Assembly: GCF_047511655.1 (NCBI RefSeq) | Contig: NC_133397.1 | Location: 17,261,501 to 17,325,500 of the forward strand | DNA from: Castor canadensis | Taxonomy: Eukaryota > Chordata > Mammalia > Rodentia > Castoridae | DNA: 64,000 nucleotides | Direction of reading: 5' to 3' | In this document: one piece after another, positions 12,660 to 25,177 of the stretch | Numbering within the stretch: the first letter of the stretch is position 1 | Layout: the number at the start of each line of letters is the position of its first letter | The notes under the pieces: model-generated | Seen by the model: only the letters and a program-made list of their open reading frames with translations | The model's database searches: none | What the model was told of the DNA's origin: nothing | Made by a program: the position numbers and the translations under genes

Positions 12660-14940
12660 AATCACAAAGTAAACTGAAAAACCAAAGCAGAAAGTACCCC
12701 TCCCATCACCTCCTTTTAGGTGTTAAGTTAGAAGAATAGGGAGACATAAAGAGGCTATCTATATCTACCTTCCTACTCTTTGAATAGGTAGAGACAGAAA
12801 TTGGAGGGCATGTCTGGCAAATGAAAGTCCTGAAACTCACCTACTGTCCCTGTGTTTTGAGTGGGCCTACATCACATTTCCATGTTTTAGAATAATAAAT
12901 GGCTTCCATCTTAACCCATTGTTTCTAATGATTAGGGTTGCTAGATGACATGACGTCAGTGGACTAGTCCCCCAGCTCAGAAAGTATAATGATCCTAGAT
13001 AAAAACACCATTTTGAGTCTTTACTCCCATTTCCTGGTGGGAAGCAGTACATGTTTCTCTCTGTTCTTTTACCTATTTCTTCCTCCTCTATACTAAAGAA
13101 ATTTTTGCTGAAACTTCTACCATGTGAGACTCTCCTTTTTGTAAAGGCTCCTTGAAATGCCTTTTATTGTGGATCTTTATTTCCTGTGATTTTGCATGGA
13201 AACTGGAAGCAGAGGGAACCCCCTCTCCTCCTCTCCTGGGAGACCCCTGACAGAGGAAGGCTGTTTAGATGCTGGGCCTTGAACTGCGGCTCCCCCAGCC
13301 TTTGGGGGTTAGCTCCATCAGGACATGCAGGGCTCAGCCCTGCCATGCTCAGCCTACCATGCTATCAGTGGTGTGGTCTCCCCAGCCATTCTGAGAGCAC
13401 TTGGAGAACAGGTCACTCTCGAGACCTGGCCAGCAATGTGCTTGGATCCAGTCTTGCTTAGAATGATGGTGAGTCACTGTTCCTTGTCCAGTCCCAGAAA
13501 AGAGTCCCTCTCCCAAGTCAAGTAAGGTCTCTACTTAAGTTTGGCATTTCCTTTCCCATTCATTATATGGTGTTCTGATTCTCTCCATTCACAATTCTCT
13601 CCATTCACAAACTCAGGTCTCATTCCTGTTGTGGCTCTCTAGCAACGTAGCCATCCTCAGAGCAATCCAACGGGAGATTTCTTCTGTGATTGGGAGAGAT
13701 TCCCTTTTAAATTTCTTGGTGGCACTGAACAAGGACACAGTTGCACTGTCAGAGAGCCCCTGGCCCATGGTAGTTCAGGTAGGGCATGAGTTACAACTTC
13801 ACAGTGGCCTTGAAAGTAGCCAGCATCCCAGAGGCTGTGCTGGGGATACCAGGGGGCCAGGACCCCCAGCCAGGACAGGTCAGTGTGAGAGGACTGCTCT
13901 CTCAGTTCTAGATTCATGCTTGGGAGCTGGCTTGGGAAGGACTTGAAGTACCAATCCCTGTTGCCATTCTGCTCCTGGTCTCTGCCTCTGCTGAGCTACC
14001 TGCTCTAATTCCTGGGCACCAAACCTGAACTTGGAACAGGGTCATTGTATACTCCATCATCCCTGGCTTTGTGGATCTGCAGAGAGACGTAGAGCCAGGA
14101 GGCATCCATAACAAGGGGTTGTCACCCTTGGAGCCCATCCAGTCAATGCTCCAAGAGCACAGGCCTATCTCTAGCTGGCTGCTCACCTTAGTATGAGGAA
14201 TTTCCCCTCCCCCCCAGGTCAGATTACACATTCCTGAGGCCTGAGTCATGCTTGGATGTTGTTCAGTTTTCAGGAATGTGTTTATGCTACTGGGCTGACG
14301 GGAAGCATAGGCTGAGTGGGGATGAGGGCTCTTGATGGAGAAGGCCCAGGCTGTGACCTCTAGAGCCACCAAGATGCTGCTATGTAGTGGCCAAAAGACC
14401 CGTTGAGAGGAGGGCCAGACAGAACTTTTGTGTTGTCTGAAGCTGGCTTTAACTTGCTGCCATGAGAAAGAAAATGGAGAGGAGCTAGTCTAAACAGGGG
14501 CCCCCTGCAGTGACCCTGGGAAAGGGACTGCTCCCTCCTCACTTTCTCCTACAAAAAAGGACAGGTCTTGGTGAGGCTCTAGCTGCTCCTGCCCCTCCTC
14601 AGAGCATAGCTGTGAGTCTGAATTTTTCCCACCCTCCCCCAATCCTGTCCTCACTCTATCCAGGTCTCTGTTGACAAGTCCACAGTTCTTATGATCTATG
14701 TCCAGCATGGGCCACTGCTGTTGTGGAGAGAGTCTCCCCTGCCACCAGCTATCAACACTAAGGGCATGTTCAGAGTCAGGCACTGTGCTGGCCCCCTTCA
14801 CATAGGGTAGCCACATACCCCAGCTTATTGGGACAACCCTGGGTTATTGGGATGATTCTTTATCCTGCCTCCTTTTGCTCTCCAAAGTGTCCCCATCTAG
14901 AAGGCAATTATATAGTTGCCATAATTTCATAGATGTTCTT
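12660..14940. other. Intergenic sequence with a 16-bp tandem duplication
   Basis: No gene was recognised. A perfect head-to-tail duplication of a 16-mer ('attctctccattcaca') occupies 13578-13609. The remaining open frames have no recognisable domains. Confidence 0.55.
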
Positions 14941-15120
14941 AAATTAGTTCATATTTAAGTTCCATAATGCCCTGCAAGAGGGGGCACTGCTAATATCCTC
15001 ATTTTAAGATGAAGAAAACAAGGCTCAGAGAAGTGACTTGCTCAAGGCCACACAGTTACAAGGGGCCACACACTTACAACCCTGAAGTTGTAAGGAGTTC
15101 AGCTCTTGACTCCAAACCTC
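14941..15120 (+). repeat. MIR SINE
   Basis: 'ctcattttaagatgaagaaaa', 'ggctcagagaagtgacttgc' and 'caaggccacacagttac' are the MIR core in order on the plus strand. Confidence 0.8.
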
Positions 15121-15273
15121 CTTTGCTAGCTACAAACATAAACTCCCTGACATAAGGGCCTCTGCTGAATGCTTTGAAGAATCAAAAAGCCAGTGTCTCC
15201 AAAAACCAGAAAAATAACAAAATAGCATAGTTAGCTCTTTTTCCAACCCTACCCTTTGGCCATCTTTGCTTAT

Positions 15274-15318
<45 letters not shown>
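15274..15318. repeat. (CAG)15 trinucleotide microsatellite
   Basis: Fifteen uninterrupted CAG units lie between two MIR copies. Read on the minus strand the tract opens as poly-Ala, poly-Cys or poly-Leu by frame, but no flanking coding signal supports translation. It is intergenic on present evidence. Pure CAG/CTG tracts of this length are typically polymorphic. Confidence 0.98.
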
Positions 15319-15319
<1 letters not shown>

Positions 15320-15324
15320 GAGAT

Positions 15325-15460
15325 GAATAAGCATCATTGCTCCTACTGTGTGCCAGCTGTTGAATGTGGTACCACTGTCTGATCTCCATGCAGATCCTGA
15401 AAGGTAGGTGGTAGGGTCTCCTTCTACAGACAGGAAACTCAAGGTCAGATGGATGGAAGG
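15325..15460 (+). repeat. MIR SINE
   Basis: 'ctactgtgtgccagctgttg' is followed by 'ctccttctacagacagg' and 'aaactcaaggtcagatgg', a plus-strand MIR order directly after the CAG tract. Confidence 0.65.
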
Positions 15461-16039
15461 AGGGAGGAAATGGGCTAGGGATCCCAGCTCTGAGCCCAGT
15501 GCACACTCCACAGCACAACATAAGAGGAATGCCCTGCTGGAGCCCAGCAATGGGCTGCTGTTTAGACTCCATGGGCGGGGGTCTTGTGGCCCCACAGCAG
15601 ACATATATGGACACTCAGGCCCCCAGGGAAGAGCAGGATCATTGACTCTTTGACCTGGTCTAGGTCATGTCCAAATACATCACAGGGAAGAAACTTGGAT
15701 GGTATTAGCATTTCTTCAACAGGAAAGATCAGAACTGAGCAGAACATCTTTCAGAGCTGACTACTTTAAAACTGCAGAAAAAGCTGTTTCTGAAGTTCAA
15801 ATCTCAACCTCCAGCCCATGCCCCAGTACTGTAGGGGGCGAGCCTCTTCCCACCCCAACACACTGGCCTCCGGGGAGGATGGATAAAGCAAGCACATTCC
15901 AGATGTTCCCGGGAAAAATGGTATTTAGAAAAAGGATGTTTGTTCAAAATTTACCAAAAATAGAGAACCCAATAGAAGGAAAAGGTAACCTCTTGACCCA
16001 TTTAAAAGGCCATTTCCCAGGAAGGACTTTCTAAGTCAT
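15461..16039. other. Intergenic sequence, no gene recognised
   Basis: Unique sequence. No exon or repeat was recognised with confidence. Confidence 0.5.
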
Positions 16040-17470
16040 AGACATGTCACAAAAGAAAGGCCAATAAGTTTGACAATAAAAATATAAAACTTTGGTATGT
16101 CAAAACCCACCAAATGCAAATTAAAAGTAAACAACACACTAGTAAAACATTTATGTAGCATATCAGATGAAAACATATAGAGAGCTTGTAAAATGATTTT
16201 TCAACAAATCCATCAAAACCTTGTTAGAAAAATAGGTGAGAAAAGTGGACACTTGACCAAAAATTAAAAAGTAGATTAATAATATAAACTTTTTGCTGAT
16301 AGTCAAATAATATATACCTTTAAAATAGCATCATTTGCCTTTCAGATAATAAGATTTGCTTTTGGTGTTACCTCACCTGGTGTAGACTTGTGATACCAGC
16401 CCCAGCGAAGGATAGCATGTCCTTGTGGAAGCAACCTGGCAAAATGCTTCAGTGATATCTAATGAAAAAAAAATGTCTTGGGATTTTCTAAGAAGAAATA
16501 ATTTAGAAATTCATACAAAAATGATCAATATAGGGGCTATTGAGTAGCAAAAAGGTGGAAGCCCAGATGTTTTGAAATAGGCAAGTAATTAAATACATTA
16601 TTGTACATCTGTGTGATTACCCAGCCATTTAAAATGGTATTTTTGAATTGTTCATGCAAAGGAAAAAGAACCATAAAATATTAGGTGAAAAAAAGTAGGC
16701 TACAAAGAAATATAGTCCCAATTTGAAAAGTAGGTATGTACATATGACATGTGGCCATACACAAACATGATCTTACCAATCATGTCCATCCATGGCGGGG
16801 AAGGCAAGCTGGGATGGTTCCTCTCTGACACAATCCCCTGCTGTCTGCAGATCTTTTAATGTTTCAGAGGGTAGAAGAGAGGCTGTGAGTTCCTTGCCCT
16901 AAGGAAAGAGGGCAAGAGGGATAGGGAGCAGGATGTTTGGGTCCTTCCAAGAACAGTGGCTCTGGCCTCATCATAGGCCATGGCCCAGAAGGTGTCAGGG
17001 CCAGTGGACCAAGAGTAGCACCACTGTGAGGGGCACAGTTCAAGTGGCTGAGGGATGTAGGGAACCTGAAGACTGAACCCTCCACCTTAGCAGGGGTGAC
17101 AGGCTGCTCTGCTCCAAGAATGGAAGTTTCTCTCTGCTGAAGTGTGCAGACCTCTGTGGGAATTGTTTGGCCATTCCATGATCTCCCCTACCCAATGCCC
17201 CAGGACATGGGATGCCTCAGAGTGTGATGGGAGATGCTCTCATGCAGTACCTAGTGGCCAGACTATAACCACTACTAGAGTATCCCCTACGCCGGTCACC
17301 AAGGCAAGTGCACATGTCTCTCCAAGATGTTTAAAAAAGACCAAAAAATAGTTTGTGATATGTGGTAGGGTTAAAAGTTATTGTAATTTTCAATATGTGT
17401 TTCTGTATTTCCAAAATTTTCTATAGCAAGCACATATTATGATTAAAGACTACTTTGAAATAAAATGCAT
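16040..17470 (+). mobile_element. Split HAL1/L1-like ancient LINE fragment
   Basis: Bases 16040-16760 are AT-rich, with 'tacccagccatttaaaatgg', 'taggtgaaaaaaagtaggc' and 'tatagtcccaatttg', the order of a HAL1/L1 3' region on the plus strand. A matching 3' end ('gtgtttctgtatttccaa', 'atgattaaagactac') resumes at about 17350-17470. The intervening 16770-17340 is GC-richer, not repeat-like, and looks like an insertion or rearrangement. No reading frame survives. Confidence 0.55.
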
Positions 17471-19689
17471 GCTTTTAGCTCTTACCAAGAGAAATGTCTC
17501 CTGAGTTATTCCAAACTAATTTTTCTGCTGGCAGCTCACAAAGCCCTGGGTACCAGCTCCCTCTTGGCAGAGTCCTGCAGCCTACTGTAAGAGCTCACAA
17601 CCCTGTGTCTCCTCTCTGACCGGTCAGCAGGACCTTAGGAAGCAAGCTGACCAACAGCACTTGGGGTGAAGACAAAGGACATCCCCCCTAAGAGGGTTTG
17701 CCTGGGGACCCTTTGATCTCAGTGGCACCCCTCCAATTGCTCCTTGAGACCTGTCCCCACGGTCTTGGACTCAGGCAGGCCCTGCATTTTGAGAATCTGA
17801 CTTCTCCAGGGGAAGAGACCAGAGGGTCTATACTTGCTTCATGATCTCTTATGGGAACCAAATGCTGACCACTGGTGGAGGGACTGGGACCAAAGCCAGA
17901 GTGGAATGAAGAGGACCCAGTAATGGCCTCTCCATTCCACTCTACCAGGGCTGCTCCAAGTACTCTCCCTGTCTTCTGGGGCCGCAGAATGAACCACTCT
18001 TCCTGTTCCTCACGGATAGGTTGAGAAATCTGCCAGCAATGTGCACTTCCTTGTTCTGAGCCTTCATGTCTAGATAGCCCAACTGCAGTCACTTCAGCCA
18101 TCCCTCATGGTCATCATGGGTGTCTTCAGTTCCATTCGTTCTCAGCTGAGCACACCACAGGTGCAATGCCTCTCTGAAACTTTGATGTCTGGGGGCCCTG
18201 CTGTGGACTAGAGCACACTCTCCCACCTTCCTTCCTCTGATGAGTCCACAGCCACCAAACTCCAGCCTGGGATGTCCAAGTTTGAGGGCCAGAGGGGTTC
18301 TGATAACAGTAGCAAGAGCCAGCACTCAAGTCAGGCCTAGGGACCTGTTCCTCAGACTCAGCATCATCAAGAGGGGATGCGCTGTGGGGAAATTACCACT
18401 GCAAAAGAATCAGCAGAACTGAGCTAGGCCTCTACATTTACCCCAGGCCCCCATGTGGGCCTGATGAGACTCAGAAAAACTGGCCTCCACTTACTCACCT
18501 CTAACAAGGGGACAGACACCCACCCATTGAGAGGATCTCACAAAGGCATGGCAACACAGTCAGTGGTTTTCTGAGGGAGGGTGTTGGTTCCAATACTTTG
18601 TAACCATGAGCCCCTCTAAACCTAGGCTGGTTCTTCCTCAAAGCCTCCCCTTCTCCCAGGCCCCAGAGCCCAGCTACCACGCACCTCCAGCACTGGTACC
18701 TGACCATGTAATTCCTCATCTTCTGGTGGATCTTGCAGCTGTTTAATGGGTGAAGAGCTGGTCTTTCCAATCAGATGATTGATTACAAATGACGCCCCTC
18801 TCTCCACCCCACCAGAGCTTTGTTTGGAAGGTGAGATCTGCTCAATGAAAGTGACCAGGCTATGTCTGTATTTCACGCAACCCTGTGGTTGCTGTACTAT
18901 GGCTCTGCTTGCAAGTGGGAGTGGGCAGTCATGGACTATTGATGGGGCAGAGACCAGACCTGACACTTCTTGACCCTGGAAGTCCACTGAGGGATGAGGC
19001 TTTTCATGGGGAGCAGCTAGTGGCCAAGGGTCACATCAAGTTTCAGGACTTAAATATTCCAACTTCGAGATTCAGAGGATCAAGAATTCTAAGTGGCTCA
19101 GATCCTAAGGTCCTGAGACTTCCCTTCTCAGAAACAGCACCCCCTGGCTGCTCTCTATCCCAGAAAAAATGCTTAGTCCCTGCAAAACTGGAGCTGGCCC
19201 TGCCTGCCCTCCATGTGAGACAGACTAACCCACTGCCCACGTGCAGTGTTACCAGCAACTTGTCACCAGGAGTTCTCCATAGGACTGGAGCAGGTTAGCC
19301 ATTCCAAACTGGGGCCCATCCAAACCAAACATGGGAACTGGATCACCAATTTGACCAGTTGCAGTGGCAGGATGACTGTCCTAAGGGGAACCATGGACTT
19401 GCCTGAGCCCCAAGATGCCCTGCAGCTATGTGGTCACTGCATGGAGAGCTTGACACTGCCCTTATTTACAGTCCACCACTCACTTACTTGCCCAGTCAAG
19501 AAGTTATGATACCTGGGCACTGGATCCTCTGCAGTTCTAGGATCGACTCTTCTTCCAGCTGCGCAGGAGAATTTAGAGGCAGTTGAAGACTCCATGCCCT
19601 ACAGGTGAGAGATGACAGGCTCTTTGGGGTGCTGGAGGTCCTAGAAGCTCTAAGAGGACCAAGGGGAACCGGTGGCTTTTAATTCACTG
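17471..19689. other. Intergenic sequence, no gene recognised
   Basis: Unique, GC-moderate, CpG-poor sequence. It has several open frames of 60-137 codons with no recognisable domain or splice context. Confidence 0.55.
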
Positions 19690-19775
19690 TTGCATACCAA
19701 GTACCTGGTAAAGAGTTGGCATCAATCACCAATCAACATCTGGTGGATAAACAAATGAATGAATGACCTTATGTG
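19690..19775 (+). repeat. L2 3' end
   Basis: 'accaagtacctggtaaagag' followed by 'ggataaacaaatgaatgaatg' matches the terminal block and TGAA-type tail of L2 on the plus strand. Confidence 0.65.
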
Positions 19776-20314
19776 TCAGGGACCATTTAGGGGTCAGCAG
19801 GTCTCAGGCTGCCCTTGTGGAGTCACACTTACCCTCAAGGCAGACAGATGTGACTGCTGAGACAGAAGTTGGTGGCTGGCTCATCTGACTCTGGCACCTT
19901 TTGGATCTCAGGCTGTGGGCTCTGCTTGCCCGTTAGCCCCAGACTTGAGCCTTCCCCTAGTTCTCCTTCACTTTCAGCTCAGCTGTAATCTTCCCCTCAA
20001 CCCAGCTCTCCAGGGTCTCAGGAGCAGCATCCTACATTTGCTCTTTGCTGAGGCTGAAGCCACCTTCTATGCCCTTAGGGCTCTGTAGCAGGACATGGAC
20101 TTGGGACATCGTAAGGATCTGTGGGACCTGCTACAGTGCCTTGTCTCCAGGGTTCTCCATCTCCCCAGTTGCATCTCTCTGGACCTTATTGGTTCTGCAC
20201 TCCACTCCATCTCCAGTGCCCAGCCCAATCCAAATGACAGGTCCTCTCGTAAACAGAGGCTGGGGCCAGCAGGGTACCTGGGTCAACCTGTGTTTCTAGA
20301 GATTCATTCAACCC

Positions 20315-20490
20315 CCGTGCAAATACAGCAAGAGTTTATTGAATGCTTCCTGAGCACTGGCACTGGGTTAGGCTAGGTATTTCATGACATTGACTTTGGA
20401 AGTCCTTGCTGAACCCTGTAAAGTGCAGCCTATTGTTTCCACTTTGCATTGGAAGAAACTGAGGCCCAGTGAGATGGAACTACTGAACCA
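20315..20490 (+). repeat. MIR SINE
   Basis: 'gagtttattgaatgcttcc', 'gagcactggcactggg' and 'ggaagaaactgaggcccag' are in MIR order on the plus strand. Confidence 0.75.
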
Positions 20491-21715
20491 GCGTCCAGGA
20501 GCACAATGTGGACTCCAGGAGGACCTGGTCAAGTGCATATTCAAATGTGACAAAGCAGAAAGATCCAGGAAACCCCATTTCCTTGCTTTCATGCTGAGTG
20601 TTTTCCCACATGGTCACCCAGGTGCCCATATGGCCTCTCATTCCCCTCATCATACTCACTCTGCCACAGGAGTCTTGACTCTGAGCATTGGTGAGCCTGT
20701 GGAAGGGGCAGCAGCCTCAAGGCCAGGACAAAGGAGCAGGCTGGACATGCAGGGAGGACCTGGAGCAGGCAGCCAGGCTCTGATAGTTTGCAACTACTCA
20801 TACAATGCAGGAAGCAGAATCAAAGCCTGCCCTGGCCGCTGAAAAGAGCTATCTCTTTCTGCGCCCTGTCCCCGTAGTGTCACCAGCCCCTTTCTTCCTA
20901 GGAGCTGCCAAGGGAAGAGAATTATTCTGTCATCTCCCCAGAGAGGAATGGTGCCTGATGGTACTTACTCCACACACTCCAAGCCTCTCTTCTGCTTTAC
21001 AGAAACGGGATCAAGTCTTGCCTGAAGCCTCAAGCGTGAAGCTTGAGGCCACAAGAAGCATCAAGTGTGGGCATGGTCACCAGCCCCGAGAGAGCCATAG
21101 CCACTCAGAATCTGGGAGTCCTGGGTGTTGGAAGCTGCTAACAGTATAAAGCTTGGGTGTTTATTGTCAAGACTCTTCACCAATGGCACATACTGCCTGA
21201 TGCCTCTGTCCCTTTGGAGCCCGGTGTGATTATTTCTGAAAGTTTGCAAGACGCAAACACAGTCACAGGCAGCTTCATAAGCGAAGTGTAAGGTCTGACT
21301 CTGGCTGTTCAGCCAGCAGGCCTGCATTTTCACATCATGTCCCCCAGATGGTCACGTAGCTCAGGCACTAAGGCTTCTTCCTCTTCTGCATCCTGGTGGG
21401 CATGCAAGTTTTCAGGTAGCCATGCTTTCCTGAGGTAACACTGCTATGTAGAGCTCCTTTCCAGAAGATTCCTCAGCTCCGGCTAGCCAGAGGACCCTCC
21501 CCAGCTGACTCTCCAGTCCACAGGCCTAGGTCTCAGTTTACAGTGTTTTCCTACCCACCACCTACCTCTCTAACCCCTCCCTGCCCATTCCTCCTCCTGC
21601 TTCCAGGACTTTCTGCAAATAAAGTCATGTTTACAGGACCACTATTGAACCCTTGACGCCATCTCCCTGAGGAAAATCCCAAGCCATTGCACCAGGCAGT
21701 GAGGCCTGTGGGTGA
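20491..21715. other. Intergenic sequence with a short perfect hairpin
   Basis: No gene was recognised. A perfect 9-bp inverted repeat (GCCTCAAGC, five-base loop, GCTTGAGGC) lies at 21027-21049. The surrounding sequence is unique. Confidence 0.55.
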
Positions 21716-22150
21716 GGATCTGGCCTACCCAGCTATCACACCTCCATCTCACCTCCTCAGCCCTCCAAAGACCTCACCCCAGTCCTGCTGCTCCTCCAGC
21801 ACACCTGCTGCTTCAGCCTCAGGGACTTCATAGGTGCTGGTCTTTCCCTGAAGTCCATATGGCTTTCTATGTCACAGTCTTCAGGTTTAGTCAATGTTCT
21901 GGTACCAGCTAGGCCTTTCCTGGGCCCCTTTTCTGAAGTTGGAGCCCTCTCAAACACTTCGTTGCTCTCTCTTGCTCCATCTTTCTCCTGGCACTCATCA
22001 CCATGTAATGTGAATGTCCTTTCCTTACTTGTTTCCCATCTCACCCTCCACCAGAAAGCAGAGAGGTTGCATTAACTTTGTTTGTTGCTTTGTCCCAATG
22101 GCTAGGACAATGCCTAACACTAGTTGACCTTGGTTAAATGAATGAATAAT
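21716..22150 (+). repeat. L2 LINE 3' fragment
   Basis: A pyrimidine-rich body is followed by 'tgctttgtcccaatggctag', 'gacaatgcctaacactag' and 'taaatgaatgaataatc'. This is the 3' end of L2 on the plus strand with its TGAA-like tail. Confidence 0.7.
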
Positions 22151-23350
22151 CTTTGCTAAGCCTGAGCTCTGAGCTGCCAGAGGCTTTTAGAGTTACCCAC
22201 AGATCAGCCTTGCCTCACCTGTGAACCCCTGTTCATCTAGACTTTTATAAGGACCCTAAACTCAACCTCTGAGAGTGTCTTGTTTAACAAGTATGTGAGT
22301 CTAGAGAGGGGTCATGTTAGTCTAGCAAACTTTCCCTAAGCCTATAACATGAGTTAACCCTAGGTACTGATTCTTGTAGCCCCTCCTTCTCTGGCCTGGC
22401 CACATTCAGCCATGTGTGTGCAGGGACCAGTGTAAGCAGGTTGGGCTAACCCTGCTGGCCCTACTGGCTTTTACAGCTGCCATGGGGTGGGCTAATGGGT
22501 TATTTTGATGTACTCAGGCTTGGCATGGGAGTCTCCAGAGCAGGCAGAAGGGAATGCACAGAGGGCCTTGGAACCTTGCAACACTAACTGTGAGGAGATT
22601 TCCCCTCCATGACATCCTTGACCAAACTACTAGAGTCTGTTTTAGAAGAGGTAGGACAGAGATGGATAAGAAGCTCTGGGCCTGGAGGTAGAAGCTACAC
22701 TGGTTACTTGTCATGTGTCTCCCAATGACTGGCTTGTGACCTAACAAGCTCTCTTCTAGTGCTGGTCTCCAGGTTCCTTGTCTCTAACCTGGGCATTTGA
22801 TCATGTCACGGATGGCTACAATAAACTGCATCTTACCTACTGACTAAGCTAGCTCTATTTTGGCTTTCTAGAGTACTGAGATGAGAAGGCTTCTGAGGTT
22901 CTATCCAGACAGAATAGGAAAGAAGTGCAGATGTCTGCTGTGGCTATATGGAGGACAGTGAGGGCCAGCTGTGCTTAAGGCTGGTTTGTGAGTTGTGAGG
23001 GTGCTCAAGGCTATAGGCCTACATGGGTCTATGGATGTCTGATGGTACAGAGAAGATCCTGGAGGAGGTAAATGGGACCAAAACGGGTTAACATCATTGT
23101 TGAGTTTAGGGGACTCAGAGGTTCTGAGTGTGGGCTAGAAGGCCCCAATAGAAAGGCTGTTCTTTTCCTAAGCTGAGGCCAAGATCACAGGACAGTTAAC
23201 TAAGAACCCTGCTCTGCATTTTGTCTCCTGTGTGGCTGGGGTGCATGGTGGTAGAGGCTGGGCCCAAGCCCTGGGCGTGGATCAAGAAAGTCAGGCACTT
23301 GTTGAGACTTGCCAAGAGTCTGCTAAGGCTGGCTGGAACTGAGATCTCCC
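22151..23350. other. Intergenic sequence, no gene recognised
   Basis: Unique sequence. No exon, RNA gene or confident repeat was seen. Confidence 0.55.
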
Positions 23351-23698
23351 GTCTTAGTCCTTTCACCTGCTATAAACAAATACAATAAATCAGGTAACTT
23401 AACAACAACAAAAATTTATTTCTCATAGTTCTGGGGGCTGCCAGCCAATATCAGGATGCTGGCAGATTCAGCATTTGGTGAGGGTTTGTAAACTGGTTCC
23501 TAGCTACAACTTCTTGCTGTGTCCTCACACGGTAGAAGGGGCAAAAGTTTCTCTCTAGCCCTTTACAAGAGTGGCCTTGTCATGAGGGCTCTGCCCTGCT
23601 GCCCTGTCCTTCTGCTAAAGCCTTCTGATGCTCCCACCTTGGGCATGAGGATTTCAATGTATGAATTTGGGAGATGACAAACATTCAGAGCAAAGCAT
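23351..23698 (-). mobile_element. MLT1/MST-type MaLR LTR
   Basis: On the plus strand it reads 'cttagtcctttcacctgc', 'aatttatttctcatagttc', 'gctgtgtcctcacacggtag', 'gaatttgggagatgac' and 'aacattcagagcaaag'. This is the reverse complement of a MaLR LTR from its 3' end to its 5' end. The copy is fairly complete and solitary. Confidence 0.82.
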
Positions 23699-23905
23699 CT
23701 CCTCAGGTCAGACGTGGAGCCCAGCACGATCCTTCCCTGAACAGGGAAGATTTTCAGGGAGTGACTAACGAGGGGGAACTCCAACTTGATTAGAGCCTTC
23801 TTTCCCATCAATGAGTAGAGATCACAGGGGCTATCTAGGTATGACTGTGCCTGGCAGAAAGGCCATGGCCCTGGGGCAGGGTTGGATCCACCCACAGGAA
23901 TGGGT

Positions 23906-24210
23906 GCTGCTATGGTTTGCATGTTTGTCCCCTCCAAAACTCATGCTGAAATTTAATTGCTAATGTGACAGTGTTAGACCTGGGCTCATTAAGGGATGAC
24001 TAGAGATTAATGCTGTTAGCACAGGAGTGGCTTCATTGTGTCTAGATGCTTTTAATGTACCCTTGCCCTTGCTTTGCCTTTCTGCTATGTGATGATGCAG
24101 TGAGGATGCAGATGTAGCCTCTTGATTGTTGACTTCCCATCCTCCAGAACTGTTTATTATAATAGAATCTTGGTGACTCTATTTTAGCAGCACAAACTGG
24201 ACTAAGACAG
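23906..24210 (+). mobile_element. MST-type MaLR LTR
   Basis: It starts 'tgctatggtttgcatg', 'gtcccctccaaaactcatg' and 'ctgaaatttaattgctaatg'. It ends 'catcctccagaactg' and 'aactggactaagacag'. Both ends are diagnostic of MST/THE1-class MaLR LTRs. It lies about 200 bp from an oppositely oriented MaLR LTR (23351-23698). The two insertions are probably independent. Confidence 0.85.
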
Positions 24211-25177
24211 GCACCTTTTTCTAATTTGCACAAAGGTGCCCTAGGAACTGGTGGCAGCCTAGGGCCCCCTCCCAAACAGGCACTCATCAGGAGCAGTGCC
24301 ATTATCATTGTCACCACCATTGTCATCAGCATCACCACAGTCACTCCTATTCTCACAGAGGTGGATAAGTACAGAAAGAGGGACCACAGGCACAAGGAGG
24401 CCTTCCTAGAGGAAGGTGGGTTGGAGCTGGGCCTTGAAGGACCTGAGGCAACCAGTGACTCTGTGTAGTCTTTGCTGCCTGCCTGACTTCCGTCAAGGGG
24501 CTGTAGCCCTTCCCAGCATGGCTGTTCTATTTCCTACATCTGTGTTTTGGTTTTGTGGGGTCCTCTGTGACATATGTGCAAATGAGACACCAGACACACT
24601 AACTTCAAAGCCAAGGAAGCTGCTGGCTGGAATTGTCCTCACAGTCCGCTGCTGGGCAGGGAAGTGGGCAGAGGAGATGACTGTGCTCATCCCTAATGGC
24701 CCTCCTTCCAGGCGGGAAGCCTCTGGGCCTACAGACCTTTAAGTGACAAGGAGTGGTCATTGCCAGCTCAGAGCCTTAGACTAGTCAAGAAGACCTTCAG
24801 CATGCTTATAACTGCTTTTCTCAGGGCAGGGAGTGGTTCTTAGTTACTGGATCCTTAGCTCAAAGGTTTTCCTATGTAGAGCCCAGAACCTACCAGCCTT
24901 TGAGACCCTGAAGCACTTCCACCAACCCTAGTGCTCCTTGGATACACTTATCTGAAAACTACTGATCCAGAAGATGTGACCCAAACTTCTAAAGCTCTTC
25001 ACAATCTTCCCTTCCTTTCCTGTCATCTCTAGCCCTCCCTCTCTATACCAGACACTCCCTGATCCTACCCTGGCTCTTGATATTAGCTGCTTTGTCATCC
25101 TGGCATGCCGTCCCTACCATTCTCCTGGAAACCCCATCATCCTCCAAGACCTACAACACTGTCTCTTCCAAGAAGCT
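24211..25177. other. Short (CAT/CAC)n stretch and L2-like fragments
   Basis: Bases 24295-24350 are an imperfect ATC/CAC trinucleotide-rich stretch. Bases 24360-24450 ('gaggccttcctagagg', 'gagctgggccttgaagg') and 24960-25175 ('agctcttcacaatcttcc', 'tcatcctccaagacctac') look like L2/MIR fragments. No gene is supported. Confidence 0.5.

Noticed and set aside
15182..15614. Minus-strand proteins with poly-Ala or poly-Cys
   Set aside because: They are translation of the intergenic CAG tract in different frames, and the flanks are MIR sequence.
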